A stretch of 64,000 nucleotides of DNA from CALBZE01 sp036381255. Lineage in GTDB: Bacteria > Gemmatimonadota > Gemmatimonadetes > Longimicrobiales > RSA9. The position numbers were made by a program, and so were the translations under genes. The stretch's first letter is position 1. Each line of letters starts with the position of its first letter. The notes beneath the pieces were generated by a model. The model was not told the origin of the DNA. It saw only the letters and a program-made list of their open reading frames with translations, and ran no database searches. The stretch covers positions 62,001 through 126,000 of the forward strand of contig DASVDG010000037.1 of NCBI GenBank assembly GCA_036381255.1, read 5' to 3'. Of this stretch, positions 21,352-30,218 are shown one piece after another.

Positions 21352-22877
21352 TGGGCGTGTTCACGACGCTCGACGTCGTCGTCCTGGTCGCCTACCTCGT
21401 CGGCGTCACGGCGTTCGGCATCGGCTGGGGCGGCCGTCAGAAGGACGCGCGCGACTACTTCCTGGGCGGGAAAGGGTTGCCGTGGTGGGCGATCTGCTTC
21501 TCGATCGTCGCCACGGAGACCAGCGCGCTCACGTTCATCAGCGTCCCGGCCACGGCGTACGGCTCCGACTTCTGGATGCTCCAGCTCACGTTCGGCTACG
21601 TCATCGGGCGCGTCCTCGTCGCGACGGTACTCCTGCCCGGTTACTTCCGCGGCGAGCTGACGACGGCGTACGCGCTGCTCGAAGAGCGGTTCGGCGCGCT
21701 GACCCGCCGCTTCGCCTCCGTGACGTTCATGGTCACGCGCGCGCTGGCCGACAGCGTGCGCGTGTTCGCCGCGGCGATCCCGGTCGCGCTCATCACCGGC
21801 ATGCCCTACTGGGCGGCGATCCTGCTGACCGGCGTCGTCACGCTCGTCTACACGTACTTCGGCGGGCTGCGCGCCGTGGTCTGGGTGGACGTGGCGCAGA
21901 TGATCCTCTACCTCGTCGGCGGCGCGGCCGCGCTGGCGGTGCTGCTCCGGACCGTGCCCGGCGGCTGGGAGGCGATCGTCGAGACGGCGCGCTCCGCCGA
22001 CAAGCTGCGCGTGCTCCACCTCGATGGCGGCTTCGCCGACACGCGCTGGTGGATCACCGGGCTGGTCGGCGGCGCGTTCCTCTCGATGGCGTCCCACGGC
22101 GTCGACCACCTGATCGTGCAGCGGCTGCTCGCGGCGCGCTCGCAGGGCGACGCGCGCAAGGCCGTGATCGCGAGCGGCATCGTCGTCGTGGCGCAGTTCG
22201 CGCTCTTCCTCCTGGTCGGGATCGCCCTGTTCGCCCACTACGGCGGTGCGCCGTTCGACCCGGCCGACGAGGTGTTCCCGCGCTTCATCGTCGAGGGGCT
22301 GCCGCCCGGGATCTCCGGGCTCATCATCGCCGCCGTACTGGCCGCGGCGATGTCGACGGTGTCCAGCTCGCTCAACTCGCTCGCCTCGGCGACGACCCAC
22401 GACGTCTACGCGCCGATCTCGGCCCGCGGCGACGATCCGGAGCACCTGCTCCGCGCCGGACGCCGCTTCACGCTGCTCTGGGCCGCGATCCTCATCGGCG
22501 GCGCCATCCTGTTCCGCTTCGCGAACGAGGGGACGCCGATCGTCGTGGTCGCGCTCCAGGTCGCGTCCTTCACCTACGGCGGCCTGCTCGGCGGGTTCCT
22601 GCTCGGCGTGGTCGCGAAGCGCGCGCGCCAGCGCGACGCGATCCTCGGGATGGCCACGGCGACCGTCCTCATGGCCGCGCTCTGGGCCGCCCAGCAGTTC
22701 GGCGCCATGGAGAAGCGTGTCGACACGCTCTGGTTCGCACTCCTCGGCTCCGCCATCACCGCGGCGGTCGGCACGGCCAGCGCCGCGCTCCGCCGGGCCG
22801 GCCGGGGAGCGGAGCCCGCACCGCCGCCGGCGCCCGTCGGGGAGCGGGCGGGGCGGGGCACCGCGCACGGGAGCTGA
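21351..22877 (+). CDS. Sodium:solute symporter family transporter (probable amino-sugar uptake)
   Basis: A 508-residue inner-membrane protein with about 13 hydrophobic helices and the SSS fold: TM1 DVVVLVAYLVGVTAFGI, DYFLGGKGLPWWAI, ATETSALTFISVPATAYG, and MSTVSSSLNSLASA late, typical of the Na+-site helix. It overlaps the nagB fusion by one base (TGATG), so the two are translated together. Between a GlcN-6-P deaminase and a sugar kinase, the substrate is most likely GlcNAc, MurNAc or a muropeptide sugar. The C-terminal about 40 residues are Pro/Gly/Arg-rich and probably cytoplasmic. Confidence 0.9.
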   Translation: MGVFTTLDVVVLVAYLVGVTAFGIGWGGRQKDARDYFLGGKGLPWWAICFSIVATETSALTFISVPATAYGSDFWMLQLTFGYVIGRVLVATVLLPGYFRGELTTAYALLEERFGALTRRFASVTFMVTRALADSVRVFAAAIPVALITGMPYWAAILLTGVVTLVYTYFGGLRAVVWVDVAQMILYLVGGAAALAVLLRTVPGGWEAIVETARSADKLRVLHLDGGFADTRWWITGLVGGAFLSMASHGVDHLIVQRLLAARSQGDARKAVIASGIVVVAQFALFLLVGIALFAHYGGAPFDPADEVFPRFIVEGLPPGISGLIIAAVLAAAMSTVSSSLNSLASATTHDVYAPISARGDDPEHLLRAGRRFTLLWAAILIGGAILFRFANEGTPIVVVALQVASFTYGGLLGGFLLGVVAKRARQRDAILGMATATVLMAALWAAQQFGAMEKRVDTLWFALLGSAITAAVGTASAALRRAGRGAEPAPPPAPVGERAGRGTAHGS

Positions 22878-22888
22878 GCCCCCACCGC

Positions 22889-23803
22889 ATGGACGCACCC
22901 GGGATCTTCGTCGGGATCGACGGCGGCGGCACGGGCGCGACCGCCGTCGCGGTCGATGGGGAAGGGCGCGAGCTCGCCCGGCTCCGCGGCGGCGCGGCGC
23001 TGGTGCAGGCGGCCGACCCGGGCGCGGGCGCCTCCGCGCTGGCCGACCTGGTCGACCGGGTCGCGCGTGCCGCGGGCGCCCGGCTCCCCGTCGACGGACT
23101 CTGCTGCGCCCTGGCGGGCGCCGGCCGCGAAGACGAGCGCCGCGCCGTCGCCGCCGCGCTGCACCGCGAGGCCGTCGCGGTCCGGCTGCGCGTCACCGCC
23201 GATGCCGATGCCGCACTCCACGACGCGTTCGGCGACGGCCCCGGCCTGCTGCTCATCGCCGGGACCGGCTCGATCGCCTACGGTCGCGCCGCCGACGGGC
23301 GCGTCGCCCGCGCCGGCGGATGGGGCGCGCTCCTCGGCGACGAGGGGAGCGGCTACGCCCTCGGGCTCGACGCGCTGCGCGCCGCCGTCGGCGCCCACGA
23401 CGGCCGCGGCCCCGCGACCCGCCTCCTCGCCGCGTCGCTCGCGCACGCCGGCGTCGCCGCGCCCGAAGGGCTCATCGCCTGGGCTGGCGCCGCCGCGAAG
23501 GCCGCGATCGCCGCGCTCGCGCCCGCCGTCCTCGACGCCGCCCGCGACGGCGACGTCGTCGCCGCCGGGATCGTCCGCCGCGCGGCCGACGCGCTCGCGC
23601 GGCACGTCGCGGCCGTGCACGCGACGCTCGCGCCCTGGCCGGATCCCCCCGGCCTCGCCCTCGCCGGCGGCCTCCTCGCCCCGGGCCGGCCGCTCCGCGA
23701 TCACGTCGTCACCGCGATCGCACGGCTGGAAACCCCCGTCGGCATCCTCGACCGCGCCGTGGACGCCGCCCGCGGCGCCGCGACGCTCGCGCGCCACGCG
23801 TGA
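22889..23803 (+). CDS. BadF/BadG/BcrA/BcrD-type ATPase, probable N-acetylglucosamine kinase
   Basis: A 304-residue sugar kinase of the actin-like fold: phosphate-1 DGGGTGATAVAVD, connect/phosphate-2 LLIAGTGSIAYG, and GGWGALLGDEGSGYALG, which is the form seen in eukaryotic-type GlcNAc kinases (NAGK) rather than in benzoyl-CoA reductase activators, since no [4Fe-4S] cysteines are present. It starts 12 bases after the transporter gene stop, without a strong ribosome site, completing an uptake-kinase-deaminase set. An unusually high Ala/Arg content in the second half is shared with the local codon usage. Confidence 0.8.
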   Translation: MDAPGIFVGIDGGGTGATAVAVDGEGRELARLRGGAALVQAADPGAGASALADLVDRVARAAGARLPVDGLCCALAGAGREDERRAVAAALHREAVAVRLRVTADADAALHDAFGDGPGLLLIAGTGSIAYGRAADGRVARAGGWGALLGDEGSGYALGLDALRAAVGAHDGRGPATRLLAASLAHAGVAAPEGLIAWAGAAAKAAIAALAPAVLDAARDGDVVAAGIVRRAADALARHVAAVHATLAPWPDPPGLALAGGLLAPGRPLRDHVVTAIARLETPVGILDRAVDAARGAATLARHA

Positions 23804-23902
23804 TGACGGCCCGGCGCGAGGCGCGGCAGCGCCCCGATCTTGCGCCGCCCAGGGGCCGCCGATAGATTCGCCCGCTCGCGAACCCCCATGTAAGTCGAGA
23901 CC

Positions 23903-25159
23903 ATGCCGACGTTTCCCTCCGTCCGGGAGCAGATGGACGAGATCCGCCGCGGCGCGGTGGAGATCATCCCCGAAGACGAACTGGAGCGCAAGCTCGAAGA
24001 GAGCCGCCGCACGGGCCGGCCGCTGCGCATCAAGCAGGGCTTCGACCCGACGCGCCCCGACCTCCACATCGGCCACGCCGTCTCCATACGCAAGCTCCAC
24101 ACGTTCCAGGAGCTGGGCCACGAGGTCATCTTCGTCGTCGGGGACTACACCGCCCGCATCGGCGACCCGACGGGGCGCAGCGAGACGCGGCCCCGCCTCT
24201 CGCCCGAGGAGATCGAGGCCAACGCCCGGACCTACGCGGAGCAGGTCGGCCGCATCCTCGACGTCTCGCGCGTGCGCGTCGAGTTCAATTCGCGCTGGCT
24301 CGCGCCGCTCGACCTCGCGGCCGTGCTCGAGCTGACGGCCAACTACACGGTCGCCCGCATGCTCGAGCGCGACGACTTCGCCAGGCGCTACGCGGACGGC
24401 CGGCCGATCTCGATCTCCGAGTTCCTCTACCCACTCATGCAGGGCTACGACTCCATCGCCCTCGAGGCCGACGTCGAGCTCGGCGGGACCGACCAGAAGT
24501 TCAACCTGCTCGTGGCGCGCACGCTCCAGGAACGCTACGGCCAGTCGCCCCAGGTCTGTCTCATCATGCCGCTCCTGCGCGGGACCGACGGCGAGCTGAA
24601 GATGTCGAAGTCGTACGACAACTACATCGGCCTCACGGAGCCGCCCGAAGAACAGTTCGGCAAGACCATGTCCATCCCGGACGCGCTCCTCGACGAGTGG
24701 TACCGTCTCGCCTCGCCGCTGCACGGCGACGCCCTCGAGGCGGCGCTCCGGCGCGCGGACGAAGATCCGTACGCCGCCAAACGCACGCTCGCCCGCCTCA
24801 TCGCCGCCGAGTACCATGGCGAGCAGGCCGCCGACGCCGCGGAAGCGCACTTCGACCGGCTCTTCAAGCACGGCGAGCTCCCCGAGGAGATCCCGGTCGT
24901 CGACGTCGCGCTCTCCGAGCCCGCCCTGCGCTACTCGCCCGAGAACGGCGCGTGGATCCCCGGGCTCCTCGTCGCCGCCGGCCTCGCCGGCTCCAACAGC
25001 GAGGCGATGCGCCTCATCGACCAGGGCGCGATCGGCCTCGACGGCCAGCGCGTCGACGGTCGTAACGCCTGCGTCCCCCTCCGGCCCGGCGACGAGATCG
25101 TGCTCCGGCGCGGGAAGCGGCGGTTCGTACGCGTGCGCGCGCACGCGCACTCCGCGTGA
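23903..25159 (+). CDS. tyrS: Tyrosyl-tRNA synthetase
   Basis: A 418-residue class I synthetase that charges tRNA-Tyr. Motifs: HIGH at 55-58 (HIGHAVS), KMSKS at 233-237, QGYDSIAL in the tyrosine pocket, and a C-terminal S4 RNA-binding domain (about 350-410, AAGLAGSNSEAMRLIDQGAI). Its length fits the bacterial TyrZ-like form. Start ATG 23903 with GAGA upstream. It follows the sugar kinase by 99 bases and could be read from the same transcript. A BLAST would separate tyrS from tyrZ. Confidence 0.97.
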   Translation: MPTFPSVREQMDEIRRGAVEIIPEDELERKLEESRRTGRPLRIKQGFDPTRPDLHIGHAVSIRKLHTFQELGHEVIFVVGDYTARIGDPTGRSETRPRLSPEEIEANARTYAEQVGRILDVSRVRVEFNSRWLAPLDLAAVLELTANYTVARMLERDDFARRYADGRPISISEFLYPLMQGYDSIALEADVELGGTDQKFNLLVARTLQERYGQSPQVCLIMPLLRGTDGELKMSKSYDNYIGLTEPPEEQFGKTMSIPDALLDEWYRLASPLHGDALEAALRRADEDPYAAKRTLARLIAAEYHGEQAADAAEAHFDRLFKHGELPEEIPVVDVALSEPALRYSPENGAWIPGLLVAAGLAGSNSEAMRLIDQGAIGLDGQRVDGRNACVPLRPGDEIVLRRGKRRFVRVRAHAHSA

Positions 25160-25311
25160 AGCGGCGCGGGCGACGGGATCCGGACCGCGCTCCCGAACCG
25201 ATGAAGCGGCCCGGGTGACCGGATCCGGACCGCCCTCCCGAACCGAAGCGGCGCCACGGCGCCCCGCCCCGGGGCGGCGCCGGTCCGGTCGCCCCCGGAG
25301 TAACATTTCTC

Positions 25312-25340
25312 TTGACAAACGATCGTTCGATCCGTAACCT
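25312..25340 (+). promoter_or_regulatory. Sigma-70-type promoter of the first susC with palindromic spacer
   Basis: TTGACA (25312-25317), 17 bases, TAACCT (25335-25340), about 245 bases before the GTG start of susC. The spacer carries a 10-base palindrome AACGATCGTT (25318-25327) overlapping GATCG-TT-CGATC (25321-25332), a plausible operator. The remainder of 25160-25583 shows no gene. Confidence 0.6.
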
Positions 25341-25583
25341 ACGCCATACCTTACTCACCGTCGAATAATCATCGTCGAGCCGTGGCACGCGGCATCGACG
25401 CCCTACATCTTCGGTCCGGTATTCCTGGAAATTCGACACCGGGGTTCGACAGAAGCTGAAATCGCCACTTTTTGCTCGGGCCGCCCGGTCAATCGGCGTA
25501 GGAGGGGTTCGTCCTCTCCCCGGTGCTTCATCTGCGAACGCACGATGAAGCGATTTACCTTCCACGCTTCCCAGGAGGGACCC

Positions 25584-28500
25584 GTGAGCCTACGGAAGTC
25601 AGTTCTCTCGTGGCTGGGTGCCGGCGCGGCCGTATTGCTCATGGCCTCGACGGCGCTCGGGCAGACCGGGACGATCAGTGGCCAGGTGACCGACGAGGCG
25701 ACCGGCGCCCCGCTCGTCGGCGTGCAGGTCGCGGTCGTCGGGACCAACCTCAGCGTCGGTACCAACGAGAACGGCCGCTACCTGATCCTGAACGTCCCGG
25801 CCGGCGAGCACCAGGTGCGTGCGTCGCTGATCGGGTACGGTCCGCAGTCGGCGACGGTGACGGTGCGTGCCGGCGAGACGGCGGCCCAGAACTTCGCGCT
25901 CCAGATCAGCGCGATCGAGCTGGCCTCGGTGGTGGTCACCGCGACCGGCGAGCAGCAGCAGCTGCGCGAGATCGGCAGCTCGGTCGGCGTGATCAACGTC
26001 GAGGACGTCGCGCTCGCGCCGGTCCAGAGCATGTCCGACCTGCTCCAGGGCCGCAGCGCGGGGATGACGGTGCTGAAGAGCAGCGGCGGGACGGGGACCG
26101 GCTCGCGGATCCGGATCCGCGGCAGCAACAGCATCTCGCTGTCGAACGAGCCGCTCCTCGTCATCGACGGCGTCCGGGTCGACAACGACCCGACGTTCCT
26201 CGGCTTCGGCGTGGGCGGCCAGCAGCCGTCGCGGTTCAACGACCTCAACCCCGAGAACATCGAGAGCATCGAGATCCTGAAGGGGCCGGCGGCTTCCGCG
26301 CTGTACGGCACGGCCGCCGCGAACGGCGTGATCCAGGTCACGACGAAGAAGGGCCGGGCGGGCGCGCCGCAGTTCCGGGCCTGGGCCGAGCTCGGCCGGA
26401 TCGAAAACGTCGTCGACTTCCCGACCAACCACGTGGCGCTCGACGCGGGCGGGAACTTCTGCCCGGTTTTCGTGCAGGCGCAGGGCGCGTGCACGCCGGT
26501 GGAGACGTACCAGGCCGATCCGCTGGACGCGGAGGCGACGTCTCCGTACACGACCGGCAACTTCCGGACGCTCGGCGCGAGCGTGTCCGGCGGGAGCAAC
26601 GAAGCGACGTACTACGTTTCCGGCGAAGTCACGACCGAGGACGGCGTCTACGACGACGGCGAGAGCTTCGGCGAGGGCTTCGACGACATGGACGACCTGC
26701 GACGGATCAACGTCCGGGCCAACCTGACCGGGCGCCTCAGCGACAAGCTGAGCCTCGGCTCGAGCGTCGGGTTCGTCGAAACCGATCTCGAGCTGCCGCA
26801 GGCGGACAATGCGCTCTTCGGGATCATCGGAATGGGGCTCACGGCCGCCCCGACCCCGGAAGCGGTGGAGAACAACTTCGGCTACGAGTCGCCGCCGCAG
26901 GCCCACTACGACTGGATCACGTCGCAGGATGTGAGCCGGTTCACGGGCAGCATCACGGCCGACTGGCGGCCCGTCCCGTGGCTCAGCGTCCACGGGACCG
27001 GCGGTCTCGACCGGACCGCCACCGGCGAGCTGAACCGGATCCCGCGCGAATCGTTCTACAACATCTTCGGCGGGATCTATTCGGAAGGCTGGATCCAGCG
27101 CTTCGACTACGACATCTACCGCTTCGACTCGAATGTGAGCGGCACGGCGACGTTCGAGCCGATCGAAGGGCTCGTCTCGACGACGACGGTGGGGTCGCAG
27201 TATCTGCGCGAGGACTTCTCCCGCATCTACGCGTTCGGCGCGACGCTGCTGCCGGGCGTCGAGACATCGCTGGCCGGTGCGACCACCGATTTCTCGACGG
27301 GCGAGGACAACATCCTGAACTCGACGCTGTCGGCTTACGCGCAGCAGCGCTTCGGCTGGCAGGACCGGGTCTTCGTCAACTTCGCGGTCCGGGGCGACCA
27401 GAACACGGCGTTCGGCACGGACATCGGCTGGATCTGGTATCCGTCCGTCAGCAGCTCGTGGGTGATCTCGGAAGAGTCGTTCTTCCCGGAGACGCCGCTC
27501 GTCAGCACGCTCCGGCTGCGCGCCGCGTACGGGCAGGCCGGGCTGCGGCCGGGCGCGACCGACGCGCTCCTGTCGTTCAGCGGCGAGGTCGGCGTCCTGA
27601 ACAACGAGCCGGTGCCGGCGTTCACCATCGACGAGCTCGGCAACCTCGAGCTGAAGCCGGAGCGCTCGACGGAGTGGGAGTTGGGCTTCGAGAGCGGCTT
27701 CCTCGATGACAAGCTCGGTCTCGACGTCACCTACTTCTCGAAGAGCTCCAGGGACGCGCTGGTCGACCAACCGCTCCCGGGTTCGCCGGGCGGCAGCGAC
27801 AGCCGCTGGGTGAACCTGGCCCGCGTCGACAACAGCGGGCTCGAGGTGCTGCTCCGCGGCCAGCCGGTGCGGACGGACAGGGTCCAGTGGGACTTCACCG
27901 TCAGTGCGTCCTGGATCAAGAACGAGCTGGTGGACCTGGGCAATGACGCGCAGGGCGAGCCGATCCCGCCGATCATCTTCGGTCTCCGGAGCACGCAGCG
28001 CCACGCCGAGGGGCATCCCCTCGGGTCCTGGTTCCAGCGGCCGATCGAAGAGTTCTCGGACGCGAACGGGGACGGGATGATCGAGCCGGACGAGGTCGTG
28101 CTCGGCGACTCGGCCCAGTTCCTCGGCAGCCCGTTCCCCTCGCGCGAGGTCTCCCTCGGCTCGAGCGTCTACGTCTCGGACTGGCTGCGGATTTCCGCCC
28201 TGTTCGACTACCGGGGCGGGTTCGAGCTGATCGACTTCACCGGCGGGTGGCGCTGCGCGCTGTCGCTCAGCTGCGCGGACGCCTACGACGCGAACGCGCC
28301 GCTGGAGAAGCAGGCGGCCATCGCGGCGCTCGCCGAGTACGGCACCTGGGCCGGCTTCGTCGAGGACGCCGACTTCGTCAAGTTCCGTGAGCTCTCGGTC
28401 ACGCTGAACGTGCCGCAGGAGTTCGCCCGCCGCATCGGCTCGGACGGCCTGAGCCTGACGCTCGCGGGCCGCAACCTGGCGACCTGGACCGGTTACTCCG

Positions 28501-28610
28501 GCCTCGATCCGGAGGTCAGCTTCCAGGGGCAGGCGAACTTCACGTCGGGCGAATTCTTCACGCTGCCGCCGACGCGCGCGTTCACGCTTCGCGTCGATGC
28601 GAACTTCTGA
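25584..28610 (+). CDS. SusC/RagA-type TonB-dependent outer-membrane transporter (1)
   Basis: A 1008-residue outer-membrane protein. Signal peptide (MSLRKSVLSWLGAGAAVLLM, cleaved near ALGQ); carboxypeptidase-regulatory-like domain about 29-110 (ISGQVTDEATGAPLVGVQV, GRYLILNVPAGEH); a TonB-linked plug about 120-230 with the SusC signature LLVIDGVRVDN and IESIEILKGPAASALYG; then a beta-barrel to a C-terminal aromatic residue. Start at GTG 25584, six bases after AGGAGG, which fits better than an upstream ATG at 25545. It forms an operon with the SusD-like gene 13 bases downstream; together they import an unknown glycan or peptide. Confidence 0.93.
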   Translation: MSLRKSVLSWLGAGAAVLLMASTALGQTGTISGQVTDEATGAPLVGVQVAVVGTNLSVGTNENGRYLILNVPAGEHQVRASLIGYGPQSATVTVRAGETAAQNFALQISAIELASVVVTATGEQQQLREIGSSVGVINVEDVALAPVQSMSDLLQGRSAGMTVLKSSGGTGTGSRIRIRGSNSISLSNEPLLVIDGVRVDNDPTFLGFGVGGQQPSRFNDLNPENIESIEILKGPAASALYGTAAANGVIQVTTKKGRAGAPQFRAWAELGRIENVVDFPTNHVALDAGGNFCPVFVQAQGACTPVETYQADPLDAEATSPYTTGNFRTLGASVSGGSNEATYYVSGEVTTEDGVYDDGESFGEGFDDMDDLRRINVRANLTGRLSDKLSLGSSVGFVETDLELPQADNALFGIIGMGLTAAPTPEAVENNFGYESPPQAHYDWITSQDVSRFTGSITADWRPVPWLSVHGTGGLDRTATGELNRIPRESFYNIFGGIYSEGWIQRFDYDIYRFDSNVSGTATFEPIEGLVSTTTVGSQYLREDFSRIYAFGATLLPGVETSLAGATTDFSTGEDNILNSTLSAYAQQRFGWQDRVFVNFAVRGDQNTAFGTDIGWIWYPSVSSSWVISEESFFPETPLVSTLRLRAAYGQAGLRPGATDALLSFSGEVGVLNNEPVPAFTIDELGNLELKPERSTEWELGFESGFLDDKLGLDVTYFSKSSRDALVDQPLPGSPGGSDSRWVNLARVDNSGLEVLLRGQPVRTDRVQWDFTVSASWIKNELVDLGNDAQGEPIPPIIFGLRSTQRHAEGHPLGSWFQRPIEEFSDANGDGMIEPDEVVLGDSAQFLGSPFPSREVSLGSSVYVSDWLRISALFDYRGGFELIDFTGGWRCALSLSCADAYDANAPLEKQAAIAALAEYGTWAGFVEDADFVKFRELSVTLNVPQEFARRIGSDGLSLTLAGRNLATWTGYSGLDPEVSFQGQANFTSGEFFTLPPTRAFTLRVDANF

Positions 28611-28623
28611 TCCGGAGGCATAA

Positions 28624-29997
28624 ATGAAGCTGCTTCATCGCATCCGAGGCACCGGCTCCGGAATGGGCCGCGCGCTCGTCCCGGGCGCAGCCGCCTTCGC
28701 CGTCGTGCTGGCGGGCTGCGAAACGGACAGCCTGGTGAACCTGGAAGATCCGGACCTGATCACGCTGCCGACCGTGCAGGACACGGCGAACATCGAGACG
28801 CTGCGCAACGGCGTGCTGTTCGAGTTCGCGGAGGCGTACTCGGGCCCGGCGAACAACAACGCGACGCCCGGCATCGTCGGGGTCAGCGGCCTCATGGCGG
28901 ACGAGCTGTGGTACGCCAGCACGTTCTCCGACATGAGGAACGTCGACGCCCGCGCGATCCAGCGTACGGATGGAGCCATCGAGGATGTCTTCTTCGGCCT
29001 CCATCGGGCGCGCAACCTCGCCAACCAGGCCGACGCCATGTACGCGCAGTCGTCGCGGCAGGGCTCGGCCGACCACGCGATGATGGTCAACTACTCCGCC
29101 TTCGCGAGCGTCCTGCTCGCCGAGAACTTCTGCTCCGGCGTCCCGGTCAGCGAGGCGCCGCTCGGCGAGGCCCTCGTGTTCGGGGCGAGTCAGACGACCG
29201 ACGAGATCCTGAACGGCGCTATCGCGCGGTTCGACGAGGCCATCGCGCTCGCGCAGGGCGCCGGGTCGGACGATCAGCTCAACCTCGCCCGCGTCGGCAA
29301 GGCCCGCGCGCTGCTGGCGCTCGGGCGCTTCGACGACGCTGCGGCGGTCGCCGCGGCGGTGCCGGACGATTTCGAGTTCGCCGTCACGTACGCGGACGTC
29401 ACGACCGCGTCCAACAACGGCGTGTACTACAACATCAACTCGGAGGGCCGCTCCTCCGCCGCGACGAACGAGGGGACGAACGGCCTCACGTTCTTCACGC
29501 GTGGTGCGGGCCCGTACGACGTCGATCCGCGGGTGGAAGTGGATTCGGCCGGCATCGGCATCGGCACGTCGATCCCGCGCTACATCCAGCTGAAGTACCC
29601 GGCGCGGGGTTCGGACATCGTGCTCGCGTCGGGGCTCGAGGCGCGGCTGATCGAGGCCGAGGCCGCACTGGACATGGGCAACAGCACGGCGTACCTGCCG
29701 ATCCTGAACGACCTGCGCACGGACATCGGGCTTCCGGCGCTGACGGATCCGGGTGCCGGCGAGCCCCGCGTCCTCCAGCTGTTCGAGGAGCGGGCGTACT
29801 GGCTGTGGCTGACGGCTCACCGGCTGGCCGACCTGCGCCGGCTCATCCGGCACTACGGGTTCACCGAGGACGAGGTGTTCCCTGTCGGCCAGACGATCTT
29901 CGGCCGGCCGTACGGCGACGACGTCAACTTCCCGATCCCGCAGATCGAGGACAACAACCCGAACTTCTCGGGGCAGTGCATCGATCGCAACGCATGA
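28624..29997 (+). CDS. SusD/RagB-like surface lipoprotein (1)
   Basis: A 457-residue substrate-binding partner of the preceding SusC. Lipobox VLAGC with Cys about residue 36, then the helical SusD fold; the N-terminal EDPDLITLPTVQDTANIETLRNG and late EERAYWLWLTAHRLADLRRLIR segments are typical. Ribosome site GGAGG at 28614. It ends in a dyad-terminated transcript (30028-30069). Ligand unknown. Compared with classic SusD it is short, as in other non-Bacteroidota members. Confidence 0.88.
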   Translation: MKLLHRIRGTGSGMGRALVPGAAAFAVVLAGCETDSLVNLEDPDLITLPTVQDTANIETLRNGVLFEFAEAYSGPANNNATPGIVGVSGLMADELWYASTFSDMRNVDARAIQRTDGAIEDVFFGLHRARNLANQADAMYAQSSRQGSADHAMMVNYSAFASVLLAENFCSGVPVSEAPLGEALVFGASQTTDEILNGAIARFDEAIALAQGAGSDDQLNLARVGKARALLALGRFDDAAAVAAAVPDDFEFAVTYADVTTASNNGVYYNINSEGRSSAATNEGTNGLTFFTRGAGPYDVDPRVEVDSAGIGIGTSIPRYIQLKYPARGSDIVLASGLEARLIEAEAALDMGNSTAYLPILNDLRTDIGLPALTDPGAGEPRVLQLFEERAYWLWLTAHRLADLRRLIRHYGFTEDEVFPVGQTIFGRPYGDDVNFPIPQIEDNNPNFSGQCIDRNA

Positions 29998-30027
29998 CGG
30001 AAGGGCATCGGCCCTGACCGTCTGATC

Positions 30028-30069
30028 CCGGGGTGGATGGGGGCCGTCGCGGCGCCCCATCCACCCCGG
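30028..30069 (+). terminator. Terminator-like hairpin after susC/susD pair 1
   Basis: Arms 30028-30042 and 30055-30069 pair over 15 bases around a 12-base loop; no U-run. The rest of 29998-30218 holds no gene. Confidence 0.6.
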
Positions 30070-30218
30070 TTCCGTCGTGAGCGGGCGTCGGACCCGGCGG
30101 CCCGACGCCCGTTCCAGACGGCGTCCCGCGCGGGCATCGATGATGCGGCCGGGACGCGGACCCCGGGGGCGTCGGCCGCGACCGGCGTCCAGGCACGAAC
30201 CGCATCCCGAAACGTGAG

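Noticed and set aside
25545..25583. ATG start for the first SusC at 25545
   Set aside because: The GTG at 25584 has AGGAGG six bases before it and begins the signal peptide, as in the second SusC.
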